A DNA stretch of 64,000 nt from Streptomyces bicolor. Its GTDB lineage: Bacteria; Actinomycetota; Actinomycetes; Streptomycetales; Streptomycetaceae. The DNA is taken from assembly GCF_000719285.1 (NCBI RefSeq), contig NZ_JOFS01000032.1:85953-149952 (forward strand). Direction: 5' to 3'. Of the stretch, positions 40,435-48,653 are shown one piece after another. Each line of letters opens with the position of its first letter. The first letter of the stretch is position 1. A program made the translations under genes and the position numbers. The notes under the pieces were generated by a model. The model did not search any database and was not told where the DNA came from. It saw only the letters and a list, made by a program, of their open reading frames with translations.

Positions 40435-41778
40435 GTGACGGACGACGGCCCCACCGACCCCACCCCCGCTCCTCCCTCCCGGCTCCGCGCCGTACTCCCC
40501 GACCTCGCCCCCTGGCACGCCTCCGCCGACTTCCGGAAGCTGTGGCTGGCCGGGCTGATCTCCTCCTTCGGCAGTTTTCTGACGTTCGTCGCGCTGCCCG
40601 TGCAGATCAAGGAGCTCACCGGGTCCGCGGCGGCGGTCGGCGCGATCGGTGCCGTGGAGCTGGTGCCGTTGGTGGTGTTCGGGCTGTACGGCGGCGCGCT
40701 CGCCGACGCGCTCGACAAGCGGAAGCTGATCCTGTGGACGGAGGCCGGGCAGGCCCTGCTGAGCGCGGTGCTGCTGGTCAACGCGCTGCTGCCGAGCCCC
40801 GCGGTCTGGCCGCTGTACGCCGTCGCCGCCCTGTCCTCCGCGCTCGTCTCGGTCCAGCGCCCTGCCCTGGACGCCCTGTGGCCCCGGATCGTGGCGCACG
40901 AACACCTCCCGGCCGCCGGCTCGCTGAACGCGCTGCGCTGGCAGGTCGGCGGCGTCGCGGGCCCGGCGCTGGCCGGGGTGGTAGTCGCGTACGCGGGGCT
41001 CGGCTGGGCGTACGGCACGGACCTGCTGACCTTCGTCGCCTCCGTCCTGCTCACGCTCGGCATCGCCCCCTCCCCCGCCTCCCACGCGGCCGCGAAGCCG
41101 TCCCTCAAGGCCATCGCTGAGGGCGCCCGGTACGCCTGGAGCCGCAAGGAGCTCCTCGGCACGTACGTCATCGACATCGCGGCGATGCTCTTCGCGATGC
41201 CGCTCGCCGTACTGCCGTTCCTCGCGGACGAGTTGAACGCCCCCTGGTCGCTCGGGCTGATGTACGCGGCCGTCCCCGCGGGGGCGATGCTGGTGAGCCT
41301 GACCAGCGGCTGGACGTCCCGGGTGCACCGGCACGGACGGGTCGTGGTGCTGTCGGCGGCGCTGTGGGGCGTGGCGATCGCGGCCGCCGGTGTCACCCGT
41401 GACGTCTGGCTGGTGCTGCTGTTCCTCACCCTGGGCGGCGCAGCCGACATGGTCAGCGGCATCTTCCGCGGGGTGATGTGGAACCAGACGATCCCGGACG
41501 AGCTGCGCGGCCGGCTCGCCGGGATCGAGCTGCTGTCGTACTCGGTCGGCCCGCAGCTCGGCCAGACCTATGTGGGCGGCATCGCCGCCTGGAAGGGCGT
41601 CAGGACGTCGGTCTGGTCGGGCGGGCTGCTGTGTGTGGGCGCGGTGGGGCTGCTGGCGCTGTGTCTGCCGAAGCTGATGGCGTACGACGCGCGCACGAAC
41701 GAGCACGCGGTACGGCTGCGGGAGCAGCGGGCGGCGGCAGCGGCGGCCGCACCGGCGCCGACGCCCGCGGAGAGCTGA
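40435..41778 (+). CDS. MFS transporter, EntS/tetracycline-efflux-like
   Basis: 447-aa membrane protein with about 12 spans. FRKLWLAGLISSFGSFLTFV and GGALADALDKRKLILWTE are typical of the enterobactin-exporter-like MFS_3 branch. GTG start. The tail is Ala-rich. It ends one base before the stop of the convergent 76-aa gene. An exporter role for a metabolite is likely; the cargo is unknown. The iron cluster 1.3 kb away makes siderophore export possible but no iron box is seen here. Confidence 0.86.
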   Translation: MTDDGPTDPTPAPPSRLRAVLPDLAPWHASADFRKLWLAGLISSFGSFLTFVALPVQIKELTGSAAAVGAIGAVELVPLVVFGLYGGALADALDKRKLILWTEAGQALLSAVLLVNALLPSPAVWPLYAVAALSSALVSVQRPALDALWPRIVAHEHLPAAGSLNALRWQVGGVAGPALAGVVVAYAGLGWAYGTDLLTFVASVLLTLGIAPSPASHAAAKPSLKAIAEGARYAWSRKELLGTYVIDIAAMLFAMPLAVLPFLADELNAPWSLGLMYAAVPAGAMLVSLTSGWTSRVHRHGRVVVLSAALWGVAIAAAGVTRDVWLVLLFLTLGGAADMVSGIFRGVMWNQTIPDELRGRLAGIELLSYSVGPQLGQTYVGGIAAWKGVRTSVWSGGLLCVGAVGLLALCLPKLMAYDARTNEHAVRLREQRAAAAAAAPAPTPAES

Positions 41779-42009
41779 TCAGGCGTCGTCCGCCGGCCCC
41801 GTGGGGGCGTCGTGCCACCGCGGGTCGTTCTCCCACTCCAGGTTGCGCTCGCGCGCCAGGTCCATCGCATGCTGGGCCTCTTCCCTGCTGGCGTAGGGCC
41901 CGAAGCGGTCCTTGGCCGGGCACTCCGGCCCTTCCTCGACCTTCTTGTGGACGAGGCAGTAGTACCACTCGCCCGGCTTCCCGACCGTACGCTTCTTGAA
42001 CAAGGCCAT
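41779..42009 (-). CDS. Small conserved-looking hypothetical protein
   Basis: 76-aa acidic soluble protein beginning [20 protein letters not shown], with [20 protein letters not shown] resembling a short SPOR-like strand-helix unit. GAGGAG is 6 nt before ATG, a strong translation signal. No catalytic motif. Divergent from map, sharing a 58-bp promoter region. Confidence 0.75.
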   Translation of the reverse strand: MALFKKRTVGKPGEWYYCLVHKKVEEGPECPAKDRFGPYASREEAQHAMDLARERNLEWENDPRWHDAPTGPADDA

Positions 42010-42054
42010 GACCGGCTCCTCTCGCCACCGTCATGTTCCCCCATGCCCGCTGGT

Positions 42055-42067
42055 TAGACTCGCTTGC
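42055..42067 (+). promoter_or_regulatory. Leaderless-type promoter of map
   Basis: TAGACT (42055-42060) ends 7 nt before the ATG of map and no ribosome binding site lies between. This is the usual spacing when transcription starts at the A of the start codon in Streptomyces. Confidence 0.6.
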
Positions 42068-42925
42068 ATGTCTGGCCAGTCGCTGCTCGTTCCGGGGGAG
42101 CTGTCCCCCACCCGTCCCGTGCCCGGAAACATCCGCCGCCCCGAGTACGTCGGCAAGCCCGCGCCGACGCCGTACACCGGTCCGGAGGTGCAGACCCCGG
42201 AGACCGTGGAGGCGATGCGGATCGCCGGCAGAATCGCGGCGCGGGCGATGGCCGAGGCGGCGAAGCTGATCGCCCCCGGGGTCACCACCGACGAACTGGA
42301 CAAGGTGGCGCACGACTACATGTGCGACCACGGCGCCTACCCGTCCACGCTCGGCTACCGCGGCTTCCCCAAGTCCCTGTGCACGAGCGTCAACGAGGTG
42401 ATCTGCCACGGCATCCCGGACTCCACGGTGCTGCGCGACGGCGACATCGTCAACCTCGACGTGACGGCGTACATCGGCGGGGTGCACGGCGACAACAACG
42501 CGACGTACCTGGTGGGCGACGTCGACGAGGAGAGCCGCCTGCTGGTGGAGCGCACCCGCGAGTCCCTCAACCGCGCGATCAAGGCGGTCAAGCCGGGCCG
42601 CCAGATCAACGTGATCGGCCGGGTGATCGAGTCGTACGCGAAGCGCTTCGGCTACGGCGTGGTCCGCGACTTCACCGGCCACGGAATCAACTCCTCGTTC
42701 CACTCGGGCCTGATCATCCCGCACTACGACAGCCCGCACGCGACGACGGTGATCCAGCCCGGCATGACCTTCACCATCGAGCCGATGCTGACCCTCGGGA
42801 CCCACGAGTACGACATGTGGGACGACGGCTGGACGGTCGTCACGAAGGACCGCAGGCGGACGGCCCAGTTCGAGCACACGCTGGTGGTGACGGAGACGGG
42901 GGCGGAGATCCTGACGCTGCCCTGA
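42068..42925 (+). CDS. map: Type I methionine aminopeptidase
   Basis: 285-aa cytoplasmic enzyme removing the initiator Met from nascent proteins. A ~40-residue N-terminal extension precedes the pita-bread domain. The five metal ligands fall in [17 protein letters not shown] (two Asp), TGHGIN (His), FTIEPM (Glu) and TAQFEHTL (Glu). ATG without ribosome site, probably leaderless. Followed by an intrinsic terminator. Streptomyces usually carry more than one map; this type with an N-terminal extension is a common one. Confidence 0.95.
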   Translation: MSGQSLLVPGELSPTRPVPGNIRRPEYVGKPAPTPYTGPEVQTPETVEAMRIAGRIAARAMAEAAKLIAPGVTTDELDKVAHDYMCDHGAYPSTLGYRGFPKSLCTSVNEVICHGIPDSTVLRDGDIVNLDVTAYIGGVHGDNNATYLVGDVDEESRLLVERTRESLNRAIKAVKPGRQINVIGRVIESYAKRFGYGVVRDFTGHGINSSFHSGLIIPHYDSPHATTVIQPGMTFTIEPMLTLGTHEYDMWDDGWTVVTKDRRRTAQFEHTLVVTETGAEILTLP

Positions 42926-42938
42926 TCGCCGACCTTCG

Positions 42939-42969
42939 AGCCCGCCCTGCCAGGGCGGGCTTTGTCTTG
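42939..42969 (+). terminator. Intrinsic terminator after map
   Basis: Perfect 9-bp stem AGCCCGCCC / GGGCGGGCT with a 5-nt loop followed by TTTGTCTT, 13 bp after the map stop codon. Confidence 0.82.
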
Positions 42970-43007
42970 TACGCTTTTACCGACAGGGCGTCGGCAAACC
43001 TATTGAC

Positions 43008-43026
43008 TTAGGTAAGCCTTACCTCA
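43008..43026 (+). promoter_or_regulatory. Iron box (DmdR/IdeR type) upstream of haem oxygenase
   Basis: TTAGGTAAGCCTTACCTCA matches the 19-bp TTAGGTTAGGCTAACCTAA palindrome at most positions and lies 6-12 bp before the haem oxygenase start. Repression by Fe2+-DmdR1 is expected. Confidence 0.85.
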
Positions 43027-43038
43027 GAGGATATGCCC

Positions 43039-43686
43039 ATGGAGCCCTTCTCGACACTCATCCGCACCGCGTCCCATGAACAGCACGTGGAGGCCGAGAC
43101 CTCGACGTTCATGAGCGACCTGCTCGGCGGACGGCTCGGCGTCGACGCGTACGCGCGGTACACCGAGCAGCTGTGGTTCGTGTACGCCGCGCTGGAGGCC
43201 GGGGCCGAGCGGCTGGCGTCGGACCCGGTGACGGGGCCCTTCATCCGGCCGGAGTTGTTCCGGCTGCCGGCGCTGGAGCGGGACCTGGCGCATCTGCGGG
43301 GTCCGGGCTGGCGGGCAGGACTGTCGGCGCTCCCGGCGACGCGGACGTACGCGGACCGGGTGCGCGAGTGCGCCGAGCGCTGGCCGGGCGGTTACGTCGC
43401 CCACCACTACACCCGCTACCTCGGCGACCTCTCCGGCGGCCAGATCATCCGCGACAAGGCGGAGAAGACGTGGGGCTTCGCCAAGAAGGGCGACGGGGTC
43501 CGGTTCTACGTCTTCGAGCAGATCCCCAACCCGGCGGCGTTCAAGCGGAGTTACCGCGAGCTGCTGGACGCGGTGCACGCCGACGATCTGGAGAGGCAGC
43601 GGATCGTGACGGAGTGCAAGAAGGCGTTCGCCTTGAACACCGGGGTCTTCCGGGCGTTGGGCGAGGAGTTCCCGCTGAGCGCCTGA
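43039..43686 (+). CDS. hmuO: Biliverdin-producing haem oxygenase
   Basis: 215-aa cytoplasmic haem oxygenase that opens haem to biliverdin, CO and Fe2+. The proximal His lies in EQHVEAETSTFMSDLL and the distal helix motif is RYLGDLSGGQII; both match bacterial HmuO. ATG 43039 is preferred over ATG 43033 because GAGG is 8 nt upstream of the former and only 2 nt from the latter. Controlled by an iron box. It would release iron from haem brought in by the transporter downstream. Confidence 0.92.
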   Translation: MEPFSTLIRTASHEQHVEAETSTFMSDLLGGRLGVDAYARYTEQLWFVYAALEAGAERLASDPVTGPFIRPELFRLPALERDLAHLRGPGWRAGLSALPATRTYADRVRECAERWPGGYVAHHYTRYLGDLSGGQIIRDKAEKTWGFAKKGDGVRFYVFEQIPNPAAFKRSYRELLDAVHADDLERQRIVTECKKAFALNTGVFRALGEEFPLSA

Positions 43687-43708
43687 GGCTGCGGCTGCGG
43701 CTGCGGCT
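43687..43708. repeat. GGCTGC microsatellite between convergent genes
   Basis: Three and a half head-to-tail GGCTGC units fill the gap between the haem oxygenase stop and the phzF-like stop. Confidence 0.85.
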
Positions 43709-44352
43709 CAGCGTTCCAGGACGACCCGGCCGCCGAGTTCGACCCAGTCCCCGGGCTGCGGCGCGGTGAGCAGCTGCGAACCCGCGCCCTGGGTGATGTT
43801 GAGTGCCCGGCCGAGCCGATGGGTGAGCTGGATGGCCGCCGCGCCGGTCGCCTCGTCCTCCTCGATGCCGTCGCCACGGCCGGGAAAGCCGCGGGCCCGG
43901 ACCCGTCCGGCGGCCTCGTCCTCCCAGGCCCAGGCGTAGATCCACTCCCCCGGCGGGGGCACGGTGAGGTCGTCGACCTCGGCGGCGGTCGCGTACTGCC
44001 TCAGCGTGCGCGGTGGAGCCCACTCCGCCCGCGCCTCGATCCAGCTGAACTCCCCGTCCAGCCGCGCGCCCACCACACCGGCGGGTGTGACCAGCTCGGG
44101 CACGTCGAGCAGCCAGGCGGTACCGACACAGGGGTGACCGGCGAAGGGAAGCCTCAGCGTCGGCGTGTAGATGTCGACGACCCCGCGCTCGGGGTCGTCC
44201 ACGAACACGGTCTCACTGAAGCCGAGCTTCGCCGCCAACGCCTGCCGGTCGCTCCGCTCGGGGATCACCGAGCCGTCACGGACGACGCCGAGTTCGTTGC
44301 CGTATCCGCCTTTGGGGCCGCAGAAGACGCGGAGGACGTCGTAGTCAGTCAC
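43708..44352 (-). CDS. PhzF-fold isomerase-like protein
   Basis: 214-aa protein of the PhzF/diaminopimelate-epimerase-like fold. Motifs: FCGPKGGYGNELGVV near the N-terminus, LRLPFAGHPCVGTAWLL (conserved nucleotide-like loop) and DEATGAAAIQLTHRLG near the C-terminus. Shorter than typical PhzF (about 280 aa). The role is probably isomerisation of a small metabolite; no phenazine genes are nearby. GTG start lies 8 bp inside the upstream gene, indicating translational coupling. Confidence 0.85.
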   Translation of the reverse strand: MTDYDVLRVFCGPKGGYGNELGVVRDGSVIPERSDRQALAAKLGFSETVFVDDPERGVVDIYTPTLRLPFAGHPCVGTAWLLDVPELVTPAGVVGARLDGEFSWIEARAEWAPPRTLRQYATAAEVDDLTVPPPGEWIYAWAWEDEAAGRVRARGFPGRGDGIEEDEATGAAAIQLTHRLGRALNITQGAGSQLLTAPQPGDWVELGGRVVLER

Positions 44353-45232
44353 GGGGGAATTGAAACATCGCACGGACGGCGAGGTCGTCCCAGGCGGCGG
44401 CTCCGCCGGGGAGCGGCAGGCAGCCCGTGGGCAGTACGCCGTAAGGCAGCGAGGCGATCGCATCGGCGTACGCCTGTTCCATCCTGGCCCGCTGGCGCTC
44501 CGCGTCCGGATCACCGGCGCGTGCCGCAAGCCGTCGCAAGCGCTCCTCGTGTCCCTCGGTCACCTCTTCGGCCGCCTTCCGCCAGGCCTCCTCGTCGGGC
44601 ACCTGGCTCAGTTCCACGCACTCCGGCGTCCGCTCCTCCGCCAGCGCCGCCACCGCGCGGTCGTGGCCGTCGAGGATCACCCAGCCGTCGAGGAAGGTCA
44701 CCCACCACAGCAGTACGGGCGCGAGAGTGCCCTCGCGGGCGTGCTTGCGGTACGCCTTCACCCGCCCGGCGTCCGGTGGCGAGAGCGGCCTCAAGGGCAG
44801 CACTCCGTGCCAGCCGCCCCCGCAGGACAACTCCAGTCGGCCGCCCGGCCAGTCCCGCACGAAGTCCTCGGTCCAGATACCCGGCGGAAAGCCGGTACGG
44901 GCCGCCAGCTCCCAGCGTCCGTCGCGCAACGGGGTCCCGTCGGCGTCCTCCAGCCAACGCGCGTATCGATGCAGCCAGTTGATCTCTGATCGCATGGTCG
45001 ACGAGCGCAGCGCCGGAAGCGGCGAGCGGAAGCCGTCCAGGCGGTGCAGATACAGCTCCGGGCAGCAGCCCTCGCCCACCGACCGCCCCAGCAACAGCGG
45101 CCGCTCCCCCTGTCGCAGCAGCAGCCGCCCCTGCTCCGCCGTCTCGAAGCGCAACGCCGGCGGACCGGGCCGACCGGACACCGCCAGAACGAGTCCGTCT
45201 CCTGGCAGAAACTCCCTGGCCGCCCTCTTCAC
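44345..45232 (-). CDS. Hypothetical protein coupled to the PhzF-like gene
   Basis: 295-aa soluble protein, Trp and Arg rich, with WVILDGHDRAVAALAEERTP, which resembles the DGHxR segment of ParB-like nuclease folds; this is only a local similarity. GTG start with no clear ribosome site, so the true N-terminus is uncertain. Its end overlaps phzF by 8 bp. It is divergent from the iron transporter and shares the promoter region that contains an iron box. Confidence 0.65.
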   Translation of the reverse strand: MKRAAREFLPGDGLVLAVSGRPGPPALRFETAEQGRLLLRQGERPLLLGRSVGEGCCPELYLHRLDGFRSPLPALRSSTMRSEINWLHRYARWLEDADGTPLRDGRWELAARTGFPPGIWTEDFVRDWPGGRLELSCGGGWHGVLPLRPLSPPDAGRVKAYRKHAREGTLAPVLLWWVTFLDGWVILDGHDRAVAALAEERTPECVELSQVPDEEAWRKAAEEVTEGHEERLRRLAARAGDPDAERQRARMEQAYADAIASLPYGVLPTGCLPLPGGAAAWDDLAVRAMFQFPRD

Positions 45233-45279
45233 GGCGACCAGTGTGCCGCATCAACGGCCGCACCCAGGAAGGGAATAAT

Positions 45280-45298
45280 GAAGGTAAGGCTAACCTAA
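45280..45298 (+). promoter_or_regulatory. Iron box upstream of the FecCD permease
   Basis: GAAGGTAAGGCTAACCTAA matches the iron-box consensus at 16 of 19 positions and ends 4 bp before the permease ATG. It also lies upstream of the divergent hypothetical gene, 48 bp from its GTG, so either direction could be regulated. Confidence 0.85.
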
Positions 45299-45302
45299 GC
45301 CC

Positions 45303-46394
45303 ATGACCGTACTGGAGCAGCCCGCGCCCGAGGCCACCTCGGACGCCACCCCACCATCCAGACGCCGCCCCACGACCAGCCGGCTCCTGACCACCGGCCT
45401 GGCCGTCGCCCTCCTCGTCCTCGTCCCGGTCGCCGCGGGCATCGGCGCCTACCCGGTCCCCGTCGGCGACGTCCTCGCCTCCATCCAGCACCGCCTCGGC
45501 CTCGGCGGCACCGAACTCGACCGCGTCGCCGAGTCGGTGCTCTGGAACGTCCGTTTCCCGCGCATCGTCCTCGCGCTGCTCATCGGCGCCTCCCTCGGCT
45601 GCGCCGGCGCGCTGATGCAGGGCGTGTTCGGCAACCCGCTCGCCGAGCCCGGCGTGATCGGCGTCTCGTCGGGCGCGGCGGTCGGCGCGGTCGGCGCCAT
45701 CGCGCTCGGCGTCAACTTCCTCGGCACATGGACGGTTTCCGTCTTCGCGTTCGTCTCCGGGCTCGCCACGGTGCTGCTCGTGTACGCGATGTCGCGCTCC
45801 GGCGGCCGTACCGAAGTGGTGACCCTGATCCTCACAGGTATCGCCGTGAACGCCTTCTGCGGGGCGGTGATCGGGCTGTTCCTGTTCTTCGCGGACACCG
45901 CGGCCATCCAGCAGATCACCTTCTGGCAGCTCGGCTCGCTCTCCCAGGCGACCTGGCCGAAGGTACTGGCCGTCCTGCCGTGCGCGGCGCTCGGACTCGC
46001 CGTCGCCCCGCTGTACGCCCGCCGGCTGGACCTGCTGGCCCTCGGCGAACGGCCCGCGAGGCATCTGGGCGTCGACGTGGAGCGGCTGCGGATCGTCCTC
46101 GTCCTGGTCATCGCGCTGCTGACGGCCGCCGCGGTGAGCGTGTCCGGGATCATCAGCTTCGTCGGCCTCGTCGTGCCGCATCTGCTGCGGATGGCGGCGG
46201 GTCCGGGGCACCGGTTCCTGGTGCCGGCCAGCGCGCTCCTCGGTGCGCTGGTTCTTCTCGCGGCGGATCTGGCGTCCCGCACGATCGCGGCGCCCGCGGA
46301 GTTGCCGCTCGGGGTGTTGACGGCGCTGCTCGGGAGTCCGTTCTTCTTCTGGTTGCTGCGGCGGACTCGGCGGCGGCAAGGGGGGTGGGCCTAG
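45303..46394 (+). CDS. FecCD-family iron/haem ABC transporter permease
   Basis: 363-aa membrane permease with about ten spans (first LLTTGLAVALLVLVPVAAGI). Family motifs: GNPLAEPGVIGVSSGAAVGA, TEVVTLILTGIAVNAF, WQLGSLSQATW and SFVGLVVPHLLRMAAGPGHR (the coupling segment). ATG has no ribosome site of its own; the iron box and a tiny upstream frame (45278-45298) directly precede it. Works with the ATPase encoded next. No substrate-binding lipoprotein gene is adjacent. Confidence 0.92.
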   Translation: MTVLEQPAPEATSDATPPSRRRPTTSRLLTTGLAVALLVLVPVAAGIGAYPVPVGDVLASIQHRLGLGGTELDRVAESVLWNVRFPRIVLALLIGASLGCAGALMQGVFGNPLAEPGVIGVSSGAAVGAVGAIALGVNFLGTWTVSVFAFVSGLATVLLVYAMSRSGGRTEVVTLILTGIAVNAFCGAVIGLFLFFADTAAIQQITFWQLGSLSQATWPKVLAVLPCAALGLAVAPLYARRLDLLALGERPARHLGVDVERLRIVLVLVIALLTAAAVSVSGIISFVGLVVPHLLRMAAGPGHRFLVPASALLGALVLLAADLASRTIAAPAELPLGVLTALLGSPFFFWLLRRTRRRQGGWA

Positions 46395-46410
46395 GGGTTG
46401 TGTTCGACTG

Positions 46411-46479
46411 CGGGTGCGTGGGGGCTGGTCGCGCCCGCGCGGCGGAGCCGCAAATCGATACAGTCCCGCGCCCCTAAAG
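46411..46479 (-). repeat. Dispersed intergenic repeat, family A, copy 2
   Basis: Reverse complement reads AGGGGCGCGGGACTGTATCG and continues with TTGCGGCTCCGCCGCGCGGGCGCGACCAGCC, matching 8099-8165. It splits the permease and ATPase genes of the iron transporter. Confidence 0.75.
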
Positions 46480-46533
46480 GGCGTTGGTCCCGCCCTCGGT
46501 AACCACTCGCCCTTCGTCAAAGGAACCCCTTCG

Positions 46534-47364
46534 ATGAGACTCCTCCGCCCACATCCCGCACCTCCGCCCGCCGCCAACCCCGGCGACACCCTCGCCGAGG
46601 CCCAGGACCTCCACGTCCACCTCGGCCCCCGCCCCGTCCTGCACGGCGTCTCCGTCCCCGTCCGGGCCGGTGAAGTGCTCGCGCTCGTCGGGCCCAACGG
46701 CGCCGGAAAGTCCACCCTGTTGAGTGCGCTGGCCGCCGACCTCCCGGCCGCCGAGGGTGTGGTACGGATCCATGGCCGCCCGGCGACCGACTGGTCCGCG
46801 GGCGAACTCGCCCTGCGCCGCGCGGTCCTGCCGCAGTCGGCGACGCTCTCCTTCCCCTTCCCGGTGGAGGACGTCGTACGGATGGGTCGCGCACCCCACG
46901 CCTCCTCTCCCGCCGAGGACGACCTCGCCGTCGCCGAGGCGATGGCCGCCACCGAGGTCACCGACTTCGCCGTACGGCCGTTCTCCGCGCTCAGTGGCGG
47001 TGAGCGGGCCCGCGTCGCGCTCGCCCGTGTACTCGCCCAACGCGCCCCTCTGCTGCTGCTCGACGAACCGACCGCGGCCCTGGACCTCCGGCACCAGGAG
47101 CTGGTGCTGCGACTGTGCCGGGAGCGGGCGCGGGCCGGGGACGCGGTGGTGGTCGTACTGCACGATCTGGGGCTCGCGGCGGCCTACGCGCACCGGGTGG
47201 CGATCCTGCGCGCCGGACGGGTCGCGGCCGACGGGCCACCGGCCGAGGTGTTCACCGAGCGGCTGCTGTCGGAGGTCTACGACCAGCCCGTGGAGGTGCT
47301 TCCGCACCCGCGGACCGGGGACCTGCTGGTGGCCCCTCGACGCAACCTTTTGACGTTCCTTTGA
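46534..47364 (+). CDS. Haem/iron ABC transporter ATP-binding protein (HmuV-like)
   Basis: 276-aa cytoplasmic ATPase. Walker A LVGPNGAGKST (about residues 52-62), Q-loop VLPQSATLSFPFPVEDVV, signature LSGGERARV, Walker B LLLLDEPTAALD and H-loop VVLHDLGLAA. The FPFPVEDVVRMGR segment and overall length resemble HmuV haem importers. AAAGGAA ribosome site. Separated from the permease by 139 bp that contains a dispersed repeat, so coexpression by readthrough is probable but not certain. Confidence 0.9.
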   Translation: MRLLRPHPAPPPAANPGDTLAEAQDLHVHLGPRPVLHGVSVPVRAGEVLALVGPNGAGKSTLLSALAADLPAAEGVVRIHGRPATDWSAGELALRRAVLPQSATLSFPFPVEDVVRMGRAPHASSPAEDDLAVAEAMAATEVTDFAVRPFSALSGGERARVALARVLAQRAPLLLLDEPTAALDLRHQELVLRLCRERARAGDAVVVVLHDLGLAAAYAHRVAILRAGRVAADGPPAEVFTERLLSEVYDQPVEVLPHPRTGDLLVAPRRNLLTFL

Positions 47365-47391
47365 CCCCTCTATGGACTCGCTTTTGGTCAC

Positions 47392-47410
47392 TTAGGTAAT
47401 CCTTATCTGC
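47392..47410 (+). promoter_or_regulatory. Iron box 1 upstream of efeO
   Basis: TTAGGTAATCCTTATCTGC retains the TTAGGT..CCTTA core of the DmdR/IdeR box. It is the distal member of a tandem pair. Confidence 0.75.
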
Positions 47411-47411
47411 A

Positions 47412-47430
47412 TTAGGCGAGCCTCACCTTC
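47412..47430 (+). promoter_or_regulatory. Iron box 2 upstream of efeO
   Basis: TTAGGCGAGCCTCACCTTC starts exactly 20 bp after the first box and ends 52 bp before the efeO start, so the two boxes lie on the same face of the helix. Confidence 0.75.
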
Positions 47431-47482
47431 CTTCATTGTGAGGCCCGTCACGCACACTTTCCGGCCACCTCCTGGAGCCTTC

Positions 47483-48640
47483 ATGCGCACCGTCAGACGC
47501 CCCGTGACCACCGCCATCGCTGCCGTGGCGGCCCTGACCGCCGTCACGGCGTGCACGGAGAAGGGCAGTTCGGCGGGCGGTGACCGGGTCGTCAACGTGA
47601 CCGCGACGGACGACAAGTGCGAGGTGTCGAAGAAGGAGTTCCCGGCCGGGCACGTCGAACTCGCCATCGAGAACAAGGGATCCAAGGTCACCGAGGTCTA
47701 CATCCTCTTCCCGGACGACCGCATCGTCACCGAGCGCGAGAACATAGGCCCCGGCACCAAGCAGACCGTCACCGCCGAGGTGAAGGCGGGCGACTACACG
47801 ATCGCCTGCAAGCCCGGCATGAAGGGCGACGGCATCCGGCAGACCGTCAAGGCCACCGGGGACGGCGCCGTCGCCAAGCGCGATCCGCGGCTGGACAAGG
47901 CCGTCGCCGCCTACCGCGAGTACGCGCAGACGCAGGCCGACGAGACCCTGCCGCTGGCCGAGACGTTCGCCAAGGCCGTCAAGGACGGCGACATCGAGGC
48001 CGCGAAGAAGGCCTACGCCCCCTCCCGCATCGGCTGGGAGCGCACCGAGCCGGTCGCCGAGTCCTTCGGCGACATCGACCCGAAGGTCGACGTCCGCGAG
48101 GACGGCCTGGAGGCCGGCCAGGACCCGGCCACCGACTGGACCGGCTGGCACCGCCTGGAGAAGGCCCTCTGGCAGGACAAGAAGATCGGCGACCGCGAGA
48201 AGGAGCTCGCCGATCTGCTCATCAAGGACCTGAAGGACTGGCAGAACCGGGTCGGCAAGGCCGAGATCACCCCGACCTCCATGGCCAACGGCGCCAAGGA
48301 ACTCCTCGACGAGGTCGCCACCGGCAAGGTCACCGGCGAGGAGGAGCGCTACTCGCACACCGACCTCGTCGACTTCAAGGCCAACGTCGAGGGCGCGCAG
48401 AAGGCGTACGAGCTGCTGAAGCCGGTCGCCCAGGAGAACGACCCGGCGCTGGTCACCGAACTCGACAAGCAGTTCGGCGCGCTGAACGGGCTGCTCGACA
48501 AGTACCGCGCGGACAAGTCGTCGTACGACTTCACCTCGTACGACAAGGTCGGCGAGGCCGACCGCAAGGAGCTGTCGGACGGCGTCAACGCCCTCGCGGA
48601 GCCGCTGTCCAAGCTCGCCGCCGCCGTCGTCGTGAAGTGA
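47483..48640 (+). CDS. efeO: EfeO-type iron-binding lipoprotein
   Basis: 385-aa lipoprotein (lipobox LTAVTAC). An N-terminal cupredoxin-like domain (about 45-130) is followed by an imelysin-like M75 helical domain carrying the HxxE iron motif in GWHRLEKALW. This is the full EfeO architecture. In the EfeUOB system it captures ferrous or ferric iron outside the membrane for the permease EfeU. ATG 47483 has GGAG 5 nt upstream; an earlier in-frame ATG would spoil the signal peptide. First gene of efeOBU. Confidence 0.93.
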   Translation: MRTVRRPVTTAIAAVAALTAVTACTEKGSSAGGDRVVNVTATDDKCEVSKKEFPAGHVELAIENKGSKVTEVYILFPDDRIVTERENIGPGTKQTVTAEVKAGDYTIACKPGMKGDGIRQTVKATGDGAVAKRDPRLDKAVAAYREYAQTQADETLPLAETFAKAVKDGDIEAAKKAYAPSRIGWERTEPVAESFGDIDPKVDVREDGLEAGQDPATDWTGWHRLEKALWQDKKIGDREKELADLLIKDLKDWQNRVGKAEITPTSMANGAKELLDEVATGKVTGEEERYSHTDLVDFKANVEGAQKAYELLKPVAQENDPALVTELDKQFGALNGLLDKYRADKSSYDFTSYDKVGEADRKELSDGVNALAEPLSKLAAAVVVK

Positions 48641-48653
48641 GGCGGGCACCCAA

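Noticed and set aside
43708..44352. Phenazine biosynthesis cluster suggested by the PhzF-like gene
   Set aside because: No other phz genes are present; PhzF-fold proteins are widespread general isomerases.
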